A DNA stretch of 64,000 nucleotides from positions 1 to 64,000 of the forward strand of contig NZ_JAIPUS010000015.1 of the NCBI RefSeq assembly GCF_020055675.1. The letters are read 5' to 3'. The notes beneath the pieces were generated by a model. It saw only the letters and a list, made by a program, of their open reading frames with translations. It did no database searches and was not told the origin of the DNA. The first letter of the stretch is position 1. Every line of letters begins with the position of its first letter. This DNA comes from Marivita sp. Lineage in GTDB: Bacteria > Pseudomonadota > Alphaproteobacteria > Rhodobacterales > Rhodobacteraceae. The translations under genes and the position numbers were made by a program. Below are positions 45,122 through 54,414 of the stretch, piece by piece.

Positions 45122-47437
45122 CTATCCTTCGATTCGTGTCAGATCGGCCACTTGCAGACAAGTCGTGCGGATCGTGCGCAGCAGGTTGAGCCTGTTGCGC
45201 CGCAGAACCGGGCTTTCGGCGTTGACCTGCACAGCCTCGAAAAACGCATCCACGGGCGCGCGCAGCTCGGCCATCGCGGCCATCGCCGTGGCAAAATCCT
45301 GCGCCTGTATCGCTGGGGTGATCCGGGCTTCGGCGGTGGCCAGCGCGTCGAAAAGCGCCTGTTCCGCGGGGTCTTCGGCGAATTTCGGATCGCCGCCAAA
45401 GGAATATTCCACCCCGTCCTTTTCCTCGGCCTGCGTCAGGATGTTGTTGGCGCGCTTGAACCCCTGGACAAGGTTCTCGCCATCCTCGGTCTCAAGAACC
45501 GCCTGCAACGCCTTGGCCCGCTTGACCAAAAGCGCAAGATCGTCATTGCTGGGCATCGCGATGCAGGCGTCGATCACGTCATGCCGCACGCCTTGGTCGC
45601 GGAGGTAGACCTTGAGACGGTCGTGGAAGAAGGAGAGGAGGTCACTCGTAAGAATTTCGGAGTTGCAATGATACTTTTCAAAGTCCGAAAGCGTTTTCTC
45701 AATCGAAAAGGTAATTGGCCGAAAAAGGTTTCCGGTGTCTTTGCATGCTCTGTACGTAACGTGATCAAAGTCCGCCAAGGCACTGGCATCATTGTAGAAG
45801 CTCTGCGTGCGGACGTAGGGGCCGTTTAAGTCCGGCGTGCTGGAAATTAGGGCCTCGCCAGCCTTAGTTAAACCTTGGAGCATGTTAGCTTTGGCCAAGC
45901 CATCTTCTAACTTATCGAATAGTGGCCAAAGTACATCCCTGAGCGACAGGTTCAGCCCATTCTCAAACACCAACCGGATCACTCCCAGCGCCGCACGGCG
46001 CAGGGCGAACGGATCTTTCGATCCCGTGGGTTTCTCGTCAATCGCCCAGAACCCGGTCAGCGTGTCGATCTTGTCGGCCAGCGCGACGGCCACGGAGACC
46101 GGTGCAGAGGGCACATCGTCAGACGGGCCCAGCGGGGAATAATGCTCCTGACAGGCGGCACCCACCTCGGGCGGCAAACCTGAAGCATCACTGTAATAAC
46201 GACCCATAAGCCCCTGAAGTTCTGGAAATTCATAGACCATTTCAGATACCAGGTCAGCCTTGGCGACACGCGCCGCCTGTTCGGCCAGATCGGCATCAGC
46301 CCCCACCAGCGGGGCCAGCTCCCGCGCCAGGGCCGCCACGCGGTCGACCTTGTCCTTCACGCTGCCCAGCTTGTTGTGGAAGGTGACCGACTCGAGTGCG
46401 GCACGCCATGGGTCCATCTTTTCCTGTTTGGCGACCCGCAGATCGTTCTCCCAGAAAAACTTCGCATCCGACAGCCGCGCCGACAGCACCTTCTGGTTGC
46501 CTGCCAGGATTGTCGCGCCGTGGTCGGCGGTTTCGCGGTTCGCCACGGTGACAAAGCGTTCGATCCGGCCCGTCTTGGAGTTGCGGACCGAAAAGAACTT
46601 CTGATGCTCTTTCATCGAGGTCTGGAGCACCTCGGGCGGCAGGTCGAGGAACTCTGCCCCGATCTCGCCCATCAGCACGACGGGCCATTCGACCAGCCCC
46701 GCCACCTCGGCCAAAAGTCCTTTGTCCTCGACAACCTCCAGCCCGTTGGCAAAGGCCTGGTTGGTCGCGTCCTGCCAGATGGCCTCGGCGCGTTCACCTG
46801 CGTCCAGCAGCACATGGGCGCGTTTGAGCCGCGCCTCGTAATCGTCAAAGCCCGTCACCTCGAACGGCTCCGGCGCCATGAAGCGATGGCCCTCGGTGCT
46901 GCGCCCCGACACGATCCCGTCAACGTCAAGAGGCACCACGTCGGACCCGTCCTCGCGCGTCAGCAGGCAAAGAATCCGGTGCAATGGCCGCACCCAGCGC
47001 AAAGATCCCGTGCCCCAGCGCATCGACTTGGGCCACGGAAAATTGCGGATCGTGTCCTCAAGCACCTCGGCCACGATCTCGGGTGCGTCGCGGCCCGGCT
47101 TTTCGATCACCGCATAGAAGACGCGGCCTTTCTTTTCGTCCCGCTCGATCAGGTCGGCGCGTGCCACACCGGCGCCGCGCAGGAACCCCTCGATCGCTTT
47201 TTCCGGCGCATCGACGCGCGGGCCCTTGCGCTCTTCCTTCAGGTCCGGCGACCGCTCGGTCAAACCGTCGACCCGCAGCGCCAATCGGCGCGGCGTCGCA
47301 TAGGCGGCGGCTCCGGCATAGGTCAGACCGGCCTCGACCAGACCATTGGTCATGCGCGCCTTGAGGTCCTCTGCGGCCCTGGCCTGCATCCGCGCCGGGA
47401 TTTCCTCGGAAAAAAGCTCGATCAATAGGTCGGGCAT
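45122..47437 (-). CDS. glyS: Glycyl-tRNA synthetase beta subunit
   Basis: Beta subunit of the alpha2beta2 glycyl-tRNA synthetase, carrying tRNA recognition. 771 residues against about 690 in E. coli. Start MPDLLIELFSEEIPARMQ; LLAEVAGLVEWPVVLMGEI; LQTSMKEHQKFFSVRN; VSEMVYEFPELQGLMGRYY; a C-terminal DALR-type anticodon domain. The surplus of about 80 residues lies at about 500-600 (DKLEDGLAKANML to HCNSEILTSD). Its DNA, 45640-45945, is visibly AT-richer (roughly 45% GC by counting lines) than the flanking gene. A second AT-rich patch lies at 46165-46250. ATG follows the upstream stop with no gap. Confidence 0.95.
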   Translation of the reverse strand: MPDLLIELFSEEIPARMQARAAEDLKARMTNGLVEAGLTYAGAAAYATPRRLALRVDGLTERSPDLKEERKGPRVDAPEKAIEGFLRGAGVARADLIERDEKKGRVFYAVIEKPGRDAPEIVAEVLEDTIRNFPWPKSMRWGTGSLRWVRPLHRILCLLTREDGSDVVPLDVDGIVSGRSTEGHRFMAPEPFEVTGFDDYEARLKRAHVLLDAGERAEAIWQDATNQAFANGLEVVEDKGLLAEVAGLVEWPVVLMGEIGAEFLDLPPEVLQTSMKEHQKFFSVRNSKTGRIERFVTVANRETADHGATILAGNQKVLSARLSDAKFFWENDLRVAKQEKMDPWRAALESVTFHNKLGSVKDKVDRVAALARELAPLVGADADLAEQAARVAKADLVSEMVYEFPELQGLMGRYYSDASGLPPEVGAACQEHYSPLGPSDDVPSAPVSVAVALADKIDTLTGFWAIDEKPTGSKDPFALRRAALGVIRLVFENGLNLSLRDVLWPLFDKLEDGLAKANMLQGLTKAGEALISSTPDLNGPYVRTQSFYNDASALADFDHVTYRACKDTGNLFRPITFSIEKTLSDFEKYHCNSEILTSDLLSFFHDRLKVYLRDQGVRHDVIDACIAMPSNDDLALLVKRAKALQAVLETEDGENLVQGFKRANNILTQAEEKDGVEYSFGGDPKFAEDPAEQALFDALATAEARITPAIQAQDFATAMAAMAELRAPVDAFFEAVQVNAESPVLRRNRLNLLRTIRTTCLQVADLTRIEG

Positions 47438-47965
47438 TCACGTGCCTCCGTTATCGCGTTCCGGGCAGTCCTCGCCCAGCGGGCTGCCATCATAGGCCTT
47501 GTCCCCGCATTCGTTCACTTCGTGCCAGATATAGCCGCGCCCGTCTTCGGTGATCGCCACCACGCGGTCGATTCCGAATTCGCGGTTGCGTTCGCTGGTG
47601 AACACCTTTGCGCGACCGTCAGAGATATCCTCACCGATCGCCTCGGCATCGAAGCAGTCGAACCATCCCGGCGCATTGCGCGGGCTTGCGCCGCTATATT
47701 GTTCATAGGTATCCGTGAGGGTGGACATGGGTGTCTGCGTGGTAAAGCAGGCGCGGTATCGAATGGGTGAGCTTTCGGCGTCAATCGCTTGAAAATCCTC
47801 GTAAAGGATCGTTTCACGCGTGCCGTCCAACGTGGTCAGCTGCACGTCATCCGTGCCGGTCGGCACAACCTCTTCGTAAAAGGCATAGACCTGCAGGTAA
47901 TACATCGACACGCCTGCGATCAGCGCGCTCAGGACGATGACGATGGTGAGGATTTTGCCGGTCAT
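47438..47965 (-). CDS. DUF6446-like single-pass membrane protein
   Basis: A 175-residue protein with one N-terminal helix (ILTIVIVLSALIAGVSMYYLQ, about 5-25) and a soluble, probably periplasmic domain with CFTTQTPMS, APGWFDCFDA and a C-terminal YIWHEVNECGDKAYDG. It resembles the protein I know as DUF6446, found beside glyQ/glyS in Rhodobacterales; that match is from memory. The ATG overlaps the FkbM stop as ATGA and the stop abuts glyS. Function unknown. The larger frame starting at 48121 lies inside the methyltransferase gene and is not used. Confidence 0.8.
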   Translation of the reverse strand: MTGKILTIVIVLSALIAGVSMYYLQVYAFYEEVVPTGTDDVQLTTLDGTRETILYEDFQAIDAESSPIRYRACFTTQTPMSTLTDTYEQYSGASPRNAPGWFDCFDAEAIGEDISDGRAKVFTSERNREFGIDRVVAITEDGRGYIWHEVNECGDKAYDGSPLGEDCPERDNGGT

Positions 47966-48843
47966 TTTGTGGTTCTTTCGAAGAGTAATATTAACCTGTC
48001 TCTTCCCACCGCCTTTATGTGGAAACCGTGCTCTACCAGTATTCTTGTGACTTCGGGCAAGGTGCTTTCTTGACGCAATCCCCTCTCGAAGCCGACATCT
48101 GCGGACACGAATTGAAAGCATGACAAAATTTGGCTCGCCCCCAATAATATTTCTGGCTCGGCACCTTCTGCTTCCAGTTTGAGGAGCTTGTAGGTTTTCT
48201 TGGGTAGAACTGTGTCGAGACGTACTGTTGGCACCGAGATTGTTTCATCGTAACCATCAATGGGAATAATCGAGCTATCCGCAGTGGCTGATTTGACGTA
48301 AAATTCCTTCTGATCATCGTCGTCCGACCATACTGCGGCATTAAACGCCTTGAAACCTTTGATCGCGGAATTTGACGCGAGATTTCGCTCCAAGGCTGCG
48401 AATTCGCGGGGGCTTGGTTCAAAAGCTGTTAAATTAACTTCTATGCCAAGTGATTGTATGGCTAACGCCAAGTCTCCAACGTTGGCGCCAATATCAACAA
48501 TGTTATCTCCCGGCCCAAAAGGTACTTGGTCGAGTAAATACTCTTTTGCCAATTTTTCGCCTCGGGCTTCTAAACCCGCTAGATAACTGTTCACACGTTC
48601 GCAGTGCGCAAAAAAATGTGTTTGATGATCTTTCAAGGCGAAAAGCGAATTTTCAGGGTTATACTCGAATTGCGGTCTAACCCCAGAACGAGGAAGTGCC
48701 GCTGTGGAGGCCGCCCGAGCAAATCTCACACTTCCTAAGCTCGCAATAAGACGAACTCGCTTTCGACTGACACGTTTTGGAGAGTGAAGCAGGTCCGCGA
48801 CACGCCAAAAAGCGAGAATTATCTCCGTCGCGATGTGGTTCAC
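47962..48843 (-). CDS. FkbM-family methyltransferase
   Basis: A 293-residue SAM-dependent methyltransferase. Motif I is [18 protein letters not shown], followed by [25 protein letters not shown] and [17 protein letters not shown], typical of FkbM proteins that methylate sugars or glycans. The GTG start overlaps the glyQ stop as GTGA, and its stop overlaps the next ATG as ATGA. The DNA is much AT-richer than the neighbours (one counted line at 48541 is 47% GC), and codon use differs (many AAA, TTT, ATT). It looks like foreign DNA placed in the gly operon. The substrate is unknown. The frame is open upstream into glyQ, which I do not use. Confidence 0.88.
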   Translation of the reverse strand: MNHIATEIILAFWRVADLLHSPKRVSRKRVRLIASLGSVRFARAASTAALPRSGVRPQFEYNPENSLFALKDHQTHFFAHCERVNSYLAGLEARGEKLAKEYLLDQVPFGPGDNIVDIGANVGDLALAIQSLGIEVNLTAFEPSPREFAALERNLASNSAIKGFKAFNAAVWSDDDDQKEFYVKSATADSSIIPIDGYDETISVPTVRLDTVLPKKTYKLLKLEAEGAEPEILLGASQILSCFQFVSADVGFERGLRQESTLPEVTRILVEHGFHIKAVGRDRLILLFERTTK

Positions 48844-49769
48844 GCGGCGTATCCCCCGGCCTCGGTCAGCACGAACGCATCGGCACAGCGTTTCGCCAGC
48901 GCCCGAACGCGGCCGATATAGCTTTGGCGTTCCGTAACCGAAATCACGCCGCGCGCATCGAGCAGGTTGAAGATATGGCTCGCCTTGATGCATTGGTCAT
49001 ATGCCGGATGCGCCATGATGATGCGGTGGCCGGTCTTGGGGTCCACCGCGTCCTGTTCGAGGATTCGCGCGCATTCTGCCTCGGCCTCCTCGAAATGCCG
49101 CAGGAGCACCTCGGTATCCGCGACGTCAAAATTCCAGCGCGAATATTCCTGCTCGGTCTGGCGGAACACGTCCCCGTAGCTGAGCGGGATCGGCGCGTCC
49201 GGGTCGTTGAAGGGCATCTCCATCACGTGGTCAACGCCCAGCACATACATCGCCAGACGTTCCAACCCATAGGTCAGTTCGCCCGAGACCGGGTGGCAGT
49301 CTTGCCCGCCAACCTGTTGAAAATACGTGAATTGCGACACTTCCATGCCATCGCACCACACTTCCCAGCCAAGCCCCCACGCGCCCAGCGTCGGGCTTTC
49401 CCAGTCGTCCTCGACAAAGCGGATGTCATGCAGCGCCATGTCGATCCCGATGGCGCGCAAGGACCCCAGGTACAGATCCTGCAAATCGGGCGGCGACGGT
49501 TTGATGAGGACCTGGTACTGGTAATAATGCTGCAACCGGTTCGGGTTCTCGCCGTAGCGCCCGTCGGTCGGGCGGCGCGACGGCTGAACATAGGCGGCGG
49601 CCCAGGGCTTTGACCCAAGAGACCGCAACGTCGTGGCCGGGTGGAACGTGCCCGCACCCACTTCCATGTCATAGGGTTGCATCATCGCGCAGCCCTGACC
49701 GGCCCAGTAGGACTGCAGGCGCAGGATGATCTCCTGGAAACTGCGCGGCTTTGAAATGGTCTGGTCCAT
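48840..49769 (-). CDS. glyQ: Glycyl-tRNA synthetase alpha subunit
   Basis: Catalytic alpha subunit of the bacterial-type tetrameric glycyl-tRNA synthetase. The 309 residues begin with [38 protein letters not shown] and include [26 protein letters not shown] and [27 protein letters not shown], standard class II motifs. First gene of the run glyQ, fkbM-like, DUF6446-like, glyS, PPDK-like, nearly all with overlapping or abutting ends. Confidence 0.97.
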   Translation of the reverse strand: MDQTISKPRSFQEIILRLQSYWAGQGCAMMQPYDMEVGAGTFHPATTLRSLGSKPWAAAYVQPSRRPTDGRYGENPNRLQHYYQYQVLIKPSPPDLQDLYLGSLRAIGIDMALHDIRFVEDDWESPTLGAWGLGWEVWCDGMEVSQFTYFQQVGGQDCHPVSGELTYGLERLAMYVLGVDHVMEMPFNDPDAPIPLSYGDVFRQTEQEYSRWNFDVADTEVLLRHFEEAEAECARILEQDAVDPKTGHRIIMAHPAYDQCIKASHIFNLLDARGVISVTERQSYIGRVRALAKRCADAFVLTEAGGYAA

Positions 49770-49915
49770 GGCGGTTGCACCCCGGTTTGTCCTAGCGCTT
49801 GATTAGGCGCATGGGGTCCAAGGGTCAATTGCGCGTGCGCTCCTAATTTTCGCGTTCCAGTGGCGGTTTAATCTTGCTAAGGCAGAGTGCAGAAAACGGC
49901 TTTTCGAACAGGTAG

Positions 49916-51682
49916 ATGTTTATGATGCGCAATTTCATGCTCGCTGTGTTGGCAGTCTTGGTGGTGGGCGGTCACTCTGCCGCGGCGCAGGACACGGCCC
50001 AGGAAACTGTCTATGTCCAGATCGAGGCGCATCCGACCCTTGCAGAGACGGAAAGCCGACTGCGGGATTTCACCTCCGTGCTGGCGGATGTCAACGGCTT
50101 TGACTTGGGCCGTGGCTGGTACGGCATCGCGCTTGGCCCCTACGACAGCCGGACCGAGGCGAACCGCGTGCGGCGGAACCTGCGTGCGCAGGGCCTGATC
50201 CCGGGCGACAGCTATGTCGAGGAGGCAGATCGGTATGGCCAGCGCATCTGGCCTGTCGGGGCCGGTCCCGCACAGGCGGCGCGCCCGGCCGATACGGCTG
50301 ACACGAGTGATCCCGCGCGGCAAACCGCATCCCAACCGGCTCCGGAGGCTCAGACGCCCGACGAAACCCCGCGCCAGGCGCGCGAAGCCGAGGCGCGCCT
50401 GACCCGCACGGAGCGCGAAGATCTGCAGATCGCCTTGCAATGGGCCGGCTTTTACACGGCCGGGATCGACGGCGCCTTCGGGCGCGGCACCCGAGCCGCC
50501 ATGTCGGACTGGCAAGCGGCCAACGGGTATGATCGCACCGGCGTGTTGACCACCGCGCAGCGGGCCACGCTTTTGCGACGGTACAACGCCGTTCTGGACG
50601 GGATGGACATCCAGACCGTGCGGGACCGCCGCGCGGGGATTGCCATCGACCTGCCGCTAGGCGCCGTGTCCTTCGACCGCTACGACAGCCCCTTTGCCCA
50701 TTTCGATCCGACAGGCACGGTCCAGGATGCGCGCGTGTTGTTGATCAGCCAACCGGGCGATCCGGACAGGCTTGCCGGTCTCTACGAGGTCATGCAGACG
50801 CTTGATATCGTCCCGCTCGAAGGCGACCGGGAGCGCGACACCGGCAGCTTTACCCTGACCGGCCGGAACACCGAGATCGTCTCCCACACCGAAGCGCGGC
50901 TGGAGGACGGGGCGATCAAGGGGTTCACGCTGGTCTGGCCCACCGGCGACGAAGACCGCCGCAGCCGGATCCTCGCCAGGATGCAAGACAGCTTTTCGCG
51001 AATCAACGGCGTTCTTGATCCGGCCACCCTCGCCGAGGACAGCCAGAGCGTCGATCTGGTTGCGGGCCTTGCGATCCGGAAACCCAAGCTCACCGCCTCG
51101 GGGTTCTTCGTGGACCGTCAGGGCAGGGTGGTTACCACCGCCATGTCGGTCGAAAACTGCGGGCGCATCACGCTCAATTCCGATTACGACGCTGACGTGA
51201 TGTCCACGAACCCTGACCTTGGCATTGCCGTGCTGCGCGCCACGCAGCCACTGGCTCCGAATGAAATCGCCACGTTCCGCGATGGCACCCCGCGCCTGCA
51301 ATCCGAGATCGCAGTGGCGGGCTTTTCCTTCGGTGGTGTCTTGCCCGCGGCCTCCATGACCTTCGGCCGGCTCGAAGACCTGCGCGGCCTCAATGGTGAA
51401 GACACGCTCAGCCGCCTGTCGATCGGTACCATGTCCGGCGATGCCGGCGGTCCGGTGCTCGACGATGGCGGCGCGGTGCTCGGGATGCTGGTTTCACCGG
51501 GTGCAGGGGATCGGCAGTTGCCGGACGATGTCAGCTTCGCCGCCAAGAGCCATAGCGTCCAGGCAACGTTGCGCGAAGCGGGTGTCGCGCCACAGACCAC
51601 GGCCAGCCTGCCGCGGCTCGACCCGGTGGATCTCACACGCAAAGCGACGGCAATGACTGTCCTCGTCAGTTGTTGGGAGTGA
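49916..51682 (+). CDS. Secreted trypsin-fold protein with peptidoglycan-binding domain, catalytically degenerate
   Basis: 588 residues: signal peptide (MLAVLAVLVVGGHSAAA), a SPOR-like repeat region (about 25-110; DFTSVLADVNGFDLGRGWYGIALGPYDS), an Ala/Pro-rich linker, a PG_binding_1 domain (about 165-215; DLQIALQWAGFYTAGIDGAFGRGTRAAMSDWQ) and a C-terminal S1 trypsin-like fold (about 370-560). The expected catalytic His reads TTAMSVENC instead of TAxHV, and the expected GNSGGP reads SGDAGGPV, so both His and Ser are lost; the Asp site (NPDLGIAVL) remains. Probably a periplasmic cell-wall-associated pseudoprotease. ATG at 49916 or 49922. Confidence 0.85.
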   Translation: MFMMRNFMLAVLAVLVVGGHSAAAQDTAQETVYVQIEAHPTLAETESRLRDFTSVLADVNGFDLGRGWYGIALGPYDSRTEANRVRRNLRAQGLIPGDSYVEEADRYGQRIWPVGAGPAQAARPADTADTSDPARQTASQPAPEAQTPDETPRQAREAEARLTRTEREDLQIALQWAGFYTAGIDGAFGRGTRAAMSDWQAANGYDRTGVLTTAQRATLLRRYNAVLDGMDIQTVRDRRAGIAIDLPLGAVSFDRYDSPFAHFDPTGTVQDARVLLISQPGDPDRLAGLYEVMQTLDIVPLEGDRERDTGSFTLTGRNTEIVSHTEARLEDGAIKGFTLVWPTGDEDRRSRILARMQDSFSRINGVLDPATLAEDSQSVDLVAGLAIRKPKLTASGFFVDRQGRVVTTAMSVENCGRITLNSDYDADVMSTNPDLGIAVLRATQPLAPNEIATFRDGTPRLQSEIAVAGFSFGGVLPAASMTFGRLEDLRGLNGEDTLSRLSIGTMSGDAGGPVLDDGGAVLGMLVSPGAGDRQLPDDVSFAAKSHSVQATLREAGVAPQTTASLPRLDPVDLTRKATAMTVLVSCWE

Positions 51683-51947
51683 CGGGCCGCCCGAACAGCG
51701 GCATCAAGGCGCGTCTCTTGCTGATGACGAGGCCCGGCTGCGCGACCATGCCCCGATGCCCCGATACGCTGATACGCCGGGGCAATATCAGGTTGATTCT
51801 GCATGAAATCTGGGCATGTTTGCATAACAGTCGGGGGAAACCCGGCGCGAAACATTGCAACCTTGCGTGTTTCGAGTAGCGCTTTAGGCACGTGCTGATC
51901 CGGCAGCCACCTCGAACCGGGAAAAGACAGTCTTTCAGGAGGACCAA

Positions 51948-52031
51948 ATGGACGCGTTTTTCATTCTGCCCATCATCATTCTTCTCGCACTTCTGGCGTG
52001 GTGCGTGCTGCAACTCAAGGATGACGTGTAA
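51948..52031 (+). CDS. Putative 27-residue single-pass membrane protein
   Basis: A short ORF with an ideal ribosome site: AGGAGG at 51937-51942, five bases before ATG. The peptide begins MDAFFILPIIILLALLAW, continues into a few polar residues and ends LKDDV. It is thus one hydrophobic helix with a charged C-terminal tail, like the small accessory subunits of membrane complexes. I do not recognise a family. The composition (hydrophobic core, immediate stop) and the strong Shine-Dalgarno argue it is translated. Confidence 0.55.
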   Translation: MDAFFILPIIILLALLAWCVLQLKDDV

Positions 52032-52066
52032 TCCATAAACCGGATCGGGGCGGCTAACCTACCGCC

Positions 52067-52088
52067 GCGTTGACCGAACGGTCAACGC
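52067..52088. promoter_or_regulatory. Inverted repeat GCGTTGACCG-AA-CGGTCAACGC
   Basis: A perfect 10-bp inverted repeat with a 2-base centre, 35 bp after the 27-residue ORF. The shape resembles operators of TetR-family repressors, but it lies downstream of both neighbouring genes and no T-tract follows. It may be a 3' stem-loop of the small ORF. Confidence 0.4.
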
Positions 52089-52203
52089 CGGTCCGCCTAT
52101 CGATCCTGTCCTTTGCCAGGCTGCGGCCGCAACCGATCCTGCGTCGGTTGGCTCTGGCCAGGACCGCTGCGCAGCGTTTGCTGGCCGCAGAGACACCAAG
52201 GTC

Positions 52204-52228
52204 ATGTGGGGGACAGTGGCCCCCACAT
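52204..52228 (-). terminator. Stem-loop downstream of ilvC
   Basis: A 9-bp stem (ATGTGGGGG with CCCCCACAT) and 7-base loop, 34 bp after the ilvC stop. It lacks a T-run on the minus strand, so it is a weak or Rho-assisted terminator candidate. Confidence 0.5.
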
Positions 52229-52261
52229 TCATCGGACGCGCAAAGCCCGTCCGAAACCGGA

Positions 52262-53341
<1,080 letters not shown>

Positions 53342-53416
53342 TTAGCAGCGTAATACGCGCATCTTGTAGGAATTGCGGGGATTTCATTCACTGTTTACGC
53401 ATGATATGAAAAATTC

Positions 53417-53872
53417 ATGCTTGACGCCACCGACCTGCGAATCCTGCGGCAGTTTCAGGCCGCCCCCGATCTGCCCGCCGCCGACCTTGCCGACAGGGCC
53501 GGGGTCACACCAACCACGCTTGCGCGCCGCATCGACAGGATGCGCGCGGCCGGGGTGATCCGCGCCGTGCGCGCCGTCATCGACTGGTCCGCCCTGGGCT
53601 ATAGCGTCGAGGTTTCGCTTCGCGTTCAGCTCGACAAGACGCAGCCGCGCGCGTTCGACGATTTCCTTGCGGCCGCGCGGCACGTCCCGGAGGTTATCGA
53701 GGTGCAGACCTTCCTCGGCCAGGTCGACGCCCGCCTGTCCGTCATCGCCCGCGACATGCCGCATTACCAGAAGGTCTACCGCGACAAGCTTCTTGTCCTG
53801 CCCCATATCGCCGATATCGAGGCGCTTATGCATGTCGCGCGCGTGAAATTCGACGAAACGCTGCCGCTGTGA
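53417..53872 (+). CDS. Lrp/AsnC family transcriptional regulator
   Basis: 151 residues: an N-terminal winged helix-turn-helix (about 1-55; LDATDLRILRQFQAAPDLPAADLADRAGVTPTTLARRID is the HTH region) and a C-terminal RAM/AsnC ligand-binding domain (about 65-150; VIEVQTFLGQVDARLSVIARDM). Leu-responsive-type regulators bind DNA as oligomers controlled by amino acids. The end overlaps the next lrp gene as GTGA. Divergent from ilvC, so control of ilvC is possible but unproven. Confidence 0.93.
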   Translation: MLDATDLRILRQFQAAPDLPAADLADRAGVTPTTLARRIDRMRAAGVIRAVRAVIDWSALGYSVEVSLRVQLDKTQPRAFDDFLAAARHVPEVIEVQTFLGQVDARLSVIARDMPHYQKVYRDKLLVLPHIADIEALMHVARVKFDETLPL

Positions 53873-54327
53873 TCGATCTCGACGACACTGACCGCGCCAT
53901 TCTGCGCGCCGTGGCGCAGGACGCGCTGATCAGCGCGGGGGCCCTGGGGCGGCAGCTTGGCCTCAGCCAGCCTGCCGCGTGGCGCCGCCTGAAACGTCTG
54001 CGCGAGACCGGCATTTTTCGGGGCCACCGGCTCGATCTCGACGCGCAGGCGCTGGGCTTTGGCGTGACTGTCTTCCTGGGTGTCAAGCTCGCCACCAAGG
54101 GCCGTGTCAGCCTTGAGGATTTCGAACGCGTCGTGAGCGCCATTCCCGAAGTGCAGACCGTCGAACACGTGCTGGGTGCCTATGATTACCGCCTGCGCGT
54201 CGTCGCGCGGGACATCACCGATTTCGAACGTGTCCTGCGTCGCCGCATCATGATGCTGCCCGGGGTGGGCAATATCGACGCCAACGTGCTTCTGTCCGAA
54301 GAACGCCTGCCGGGACCCATCGGCTGA
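53869..54327 (+). CDS. Lrp/AsnC family transcriptional regulator (second of a tandem pair)
   Basis: 152 residues with the same two-domain architecture as its upstream neighbour. The HTH begins LDDTDRAILRAVAQDALISAG and the RAM domain includes EVQTVEHVLGAYDYRLRVVARDI, closer to the canonical VxxxxxVTGxYDY signature. The start GTG at 53869 overlaps the upstream stop, so the two proteins are made together. A heteromeric regulator or a pair acting on the following aminotransferase gene is plausible. Confidence 0.93.
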   Translation: MIDLDDTDRAILRAVAQDALISAGALGRQLGLSQPAAWRRLKRLRETGIFRGHRLDLDAQALGFGVTVFLGVKLATKGRVSLEDFERVVSAIPEVQTVEHVLGAYDYRLRVVARDITDFERVLRRRIMMLPGVGNIDANVLLSEERLPGPIG

Positions 54328-54360
54328 ACGCACAAAACGTCCATCTGTCCATCACGACAA

Positions 54361-54388
54361 TTGCGCGCTTCAGTGGTTTTGGTATAGC
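54361..54388 (+). promoter_or_regulatory. Candidate sigma-70-type promoter for the aminotransferase gene
   Basis: TTGCGC at 54361-54366 and TATAGC at 54383-54388 are separated by 16 bp, within the 87-bp gap between the second lrp gene and the aminotransferase. AGGAG follows at 54403. Position and spacing are reasonable, but the assignment is by eye. Confidence 0.4.
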
Positions 54389-54414
54389 AAGTCCACAACT
54401 ATAGGAGATACATC

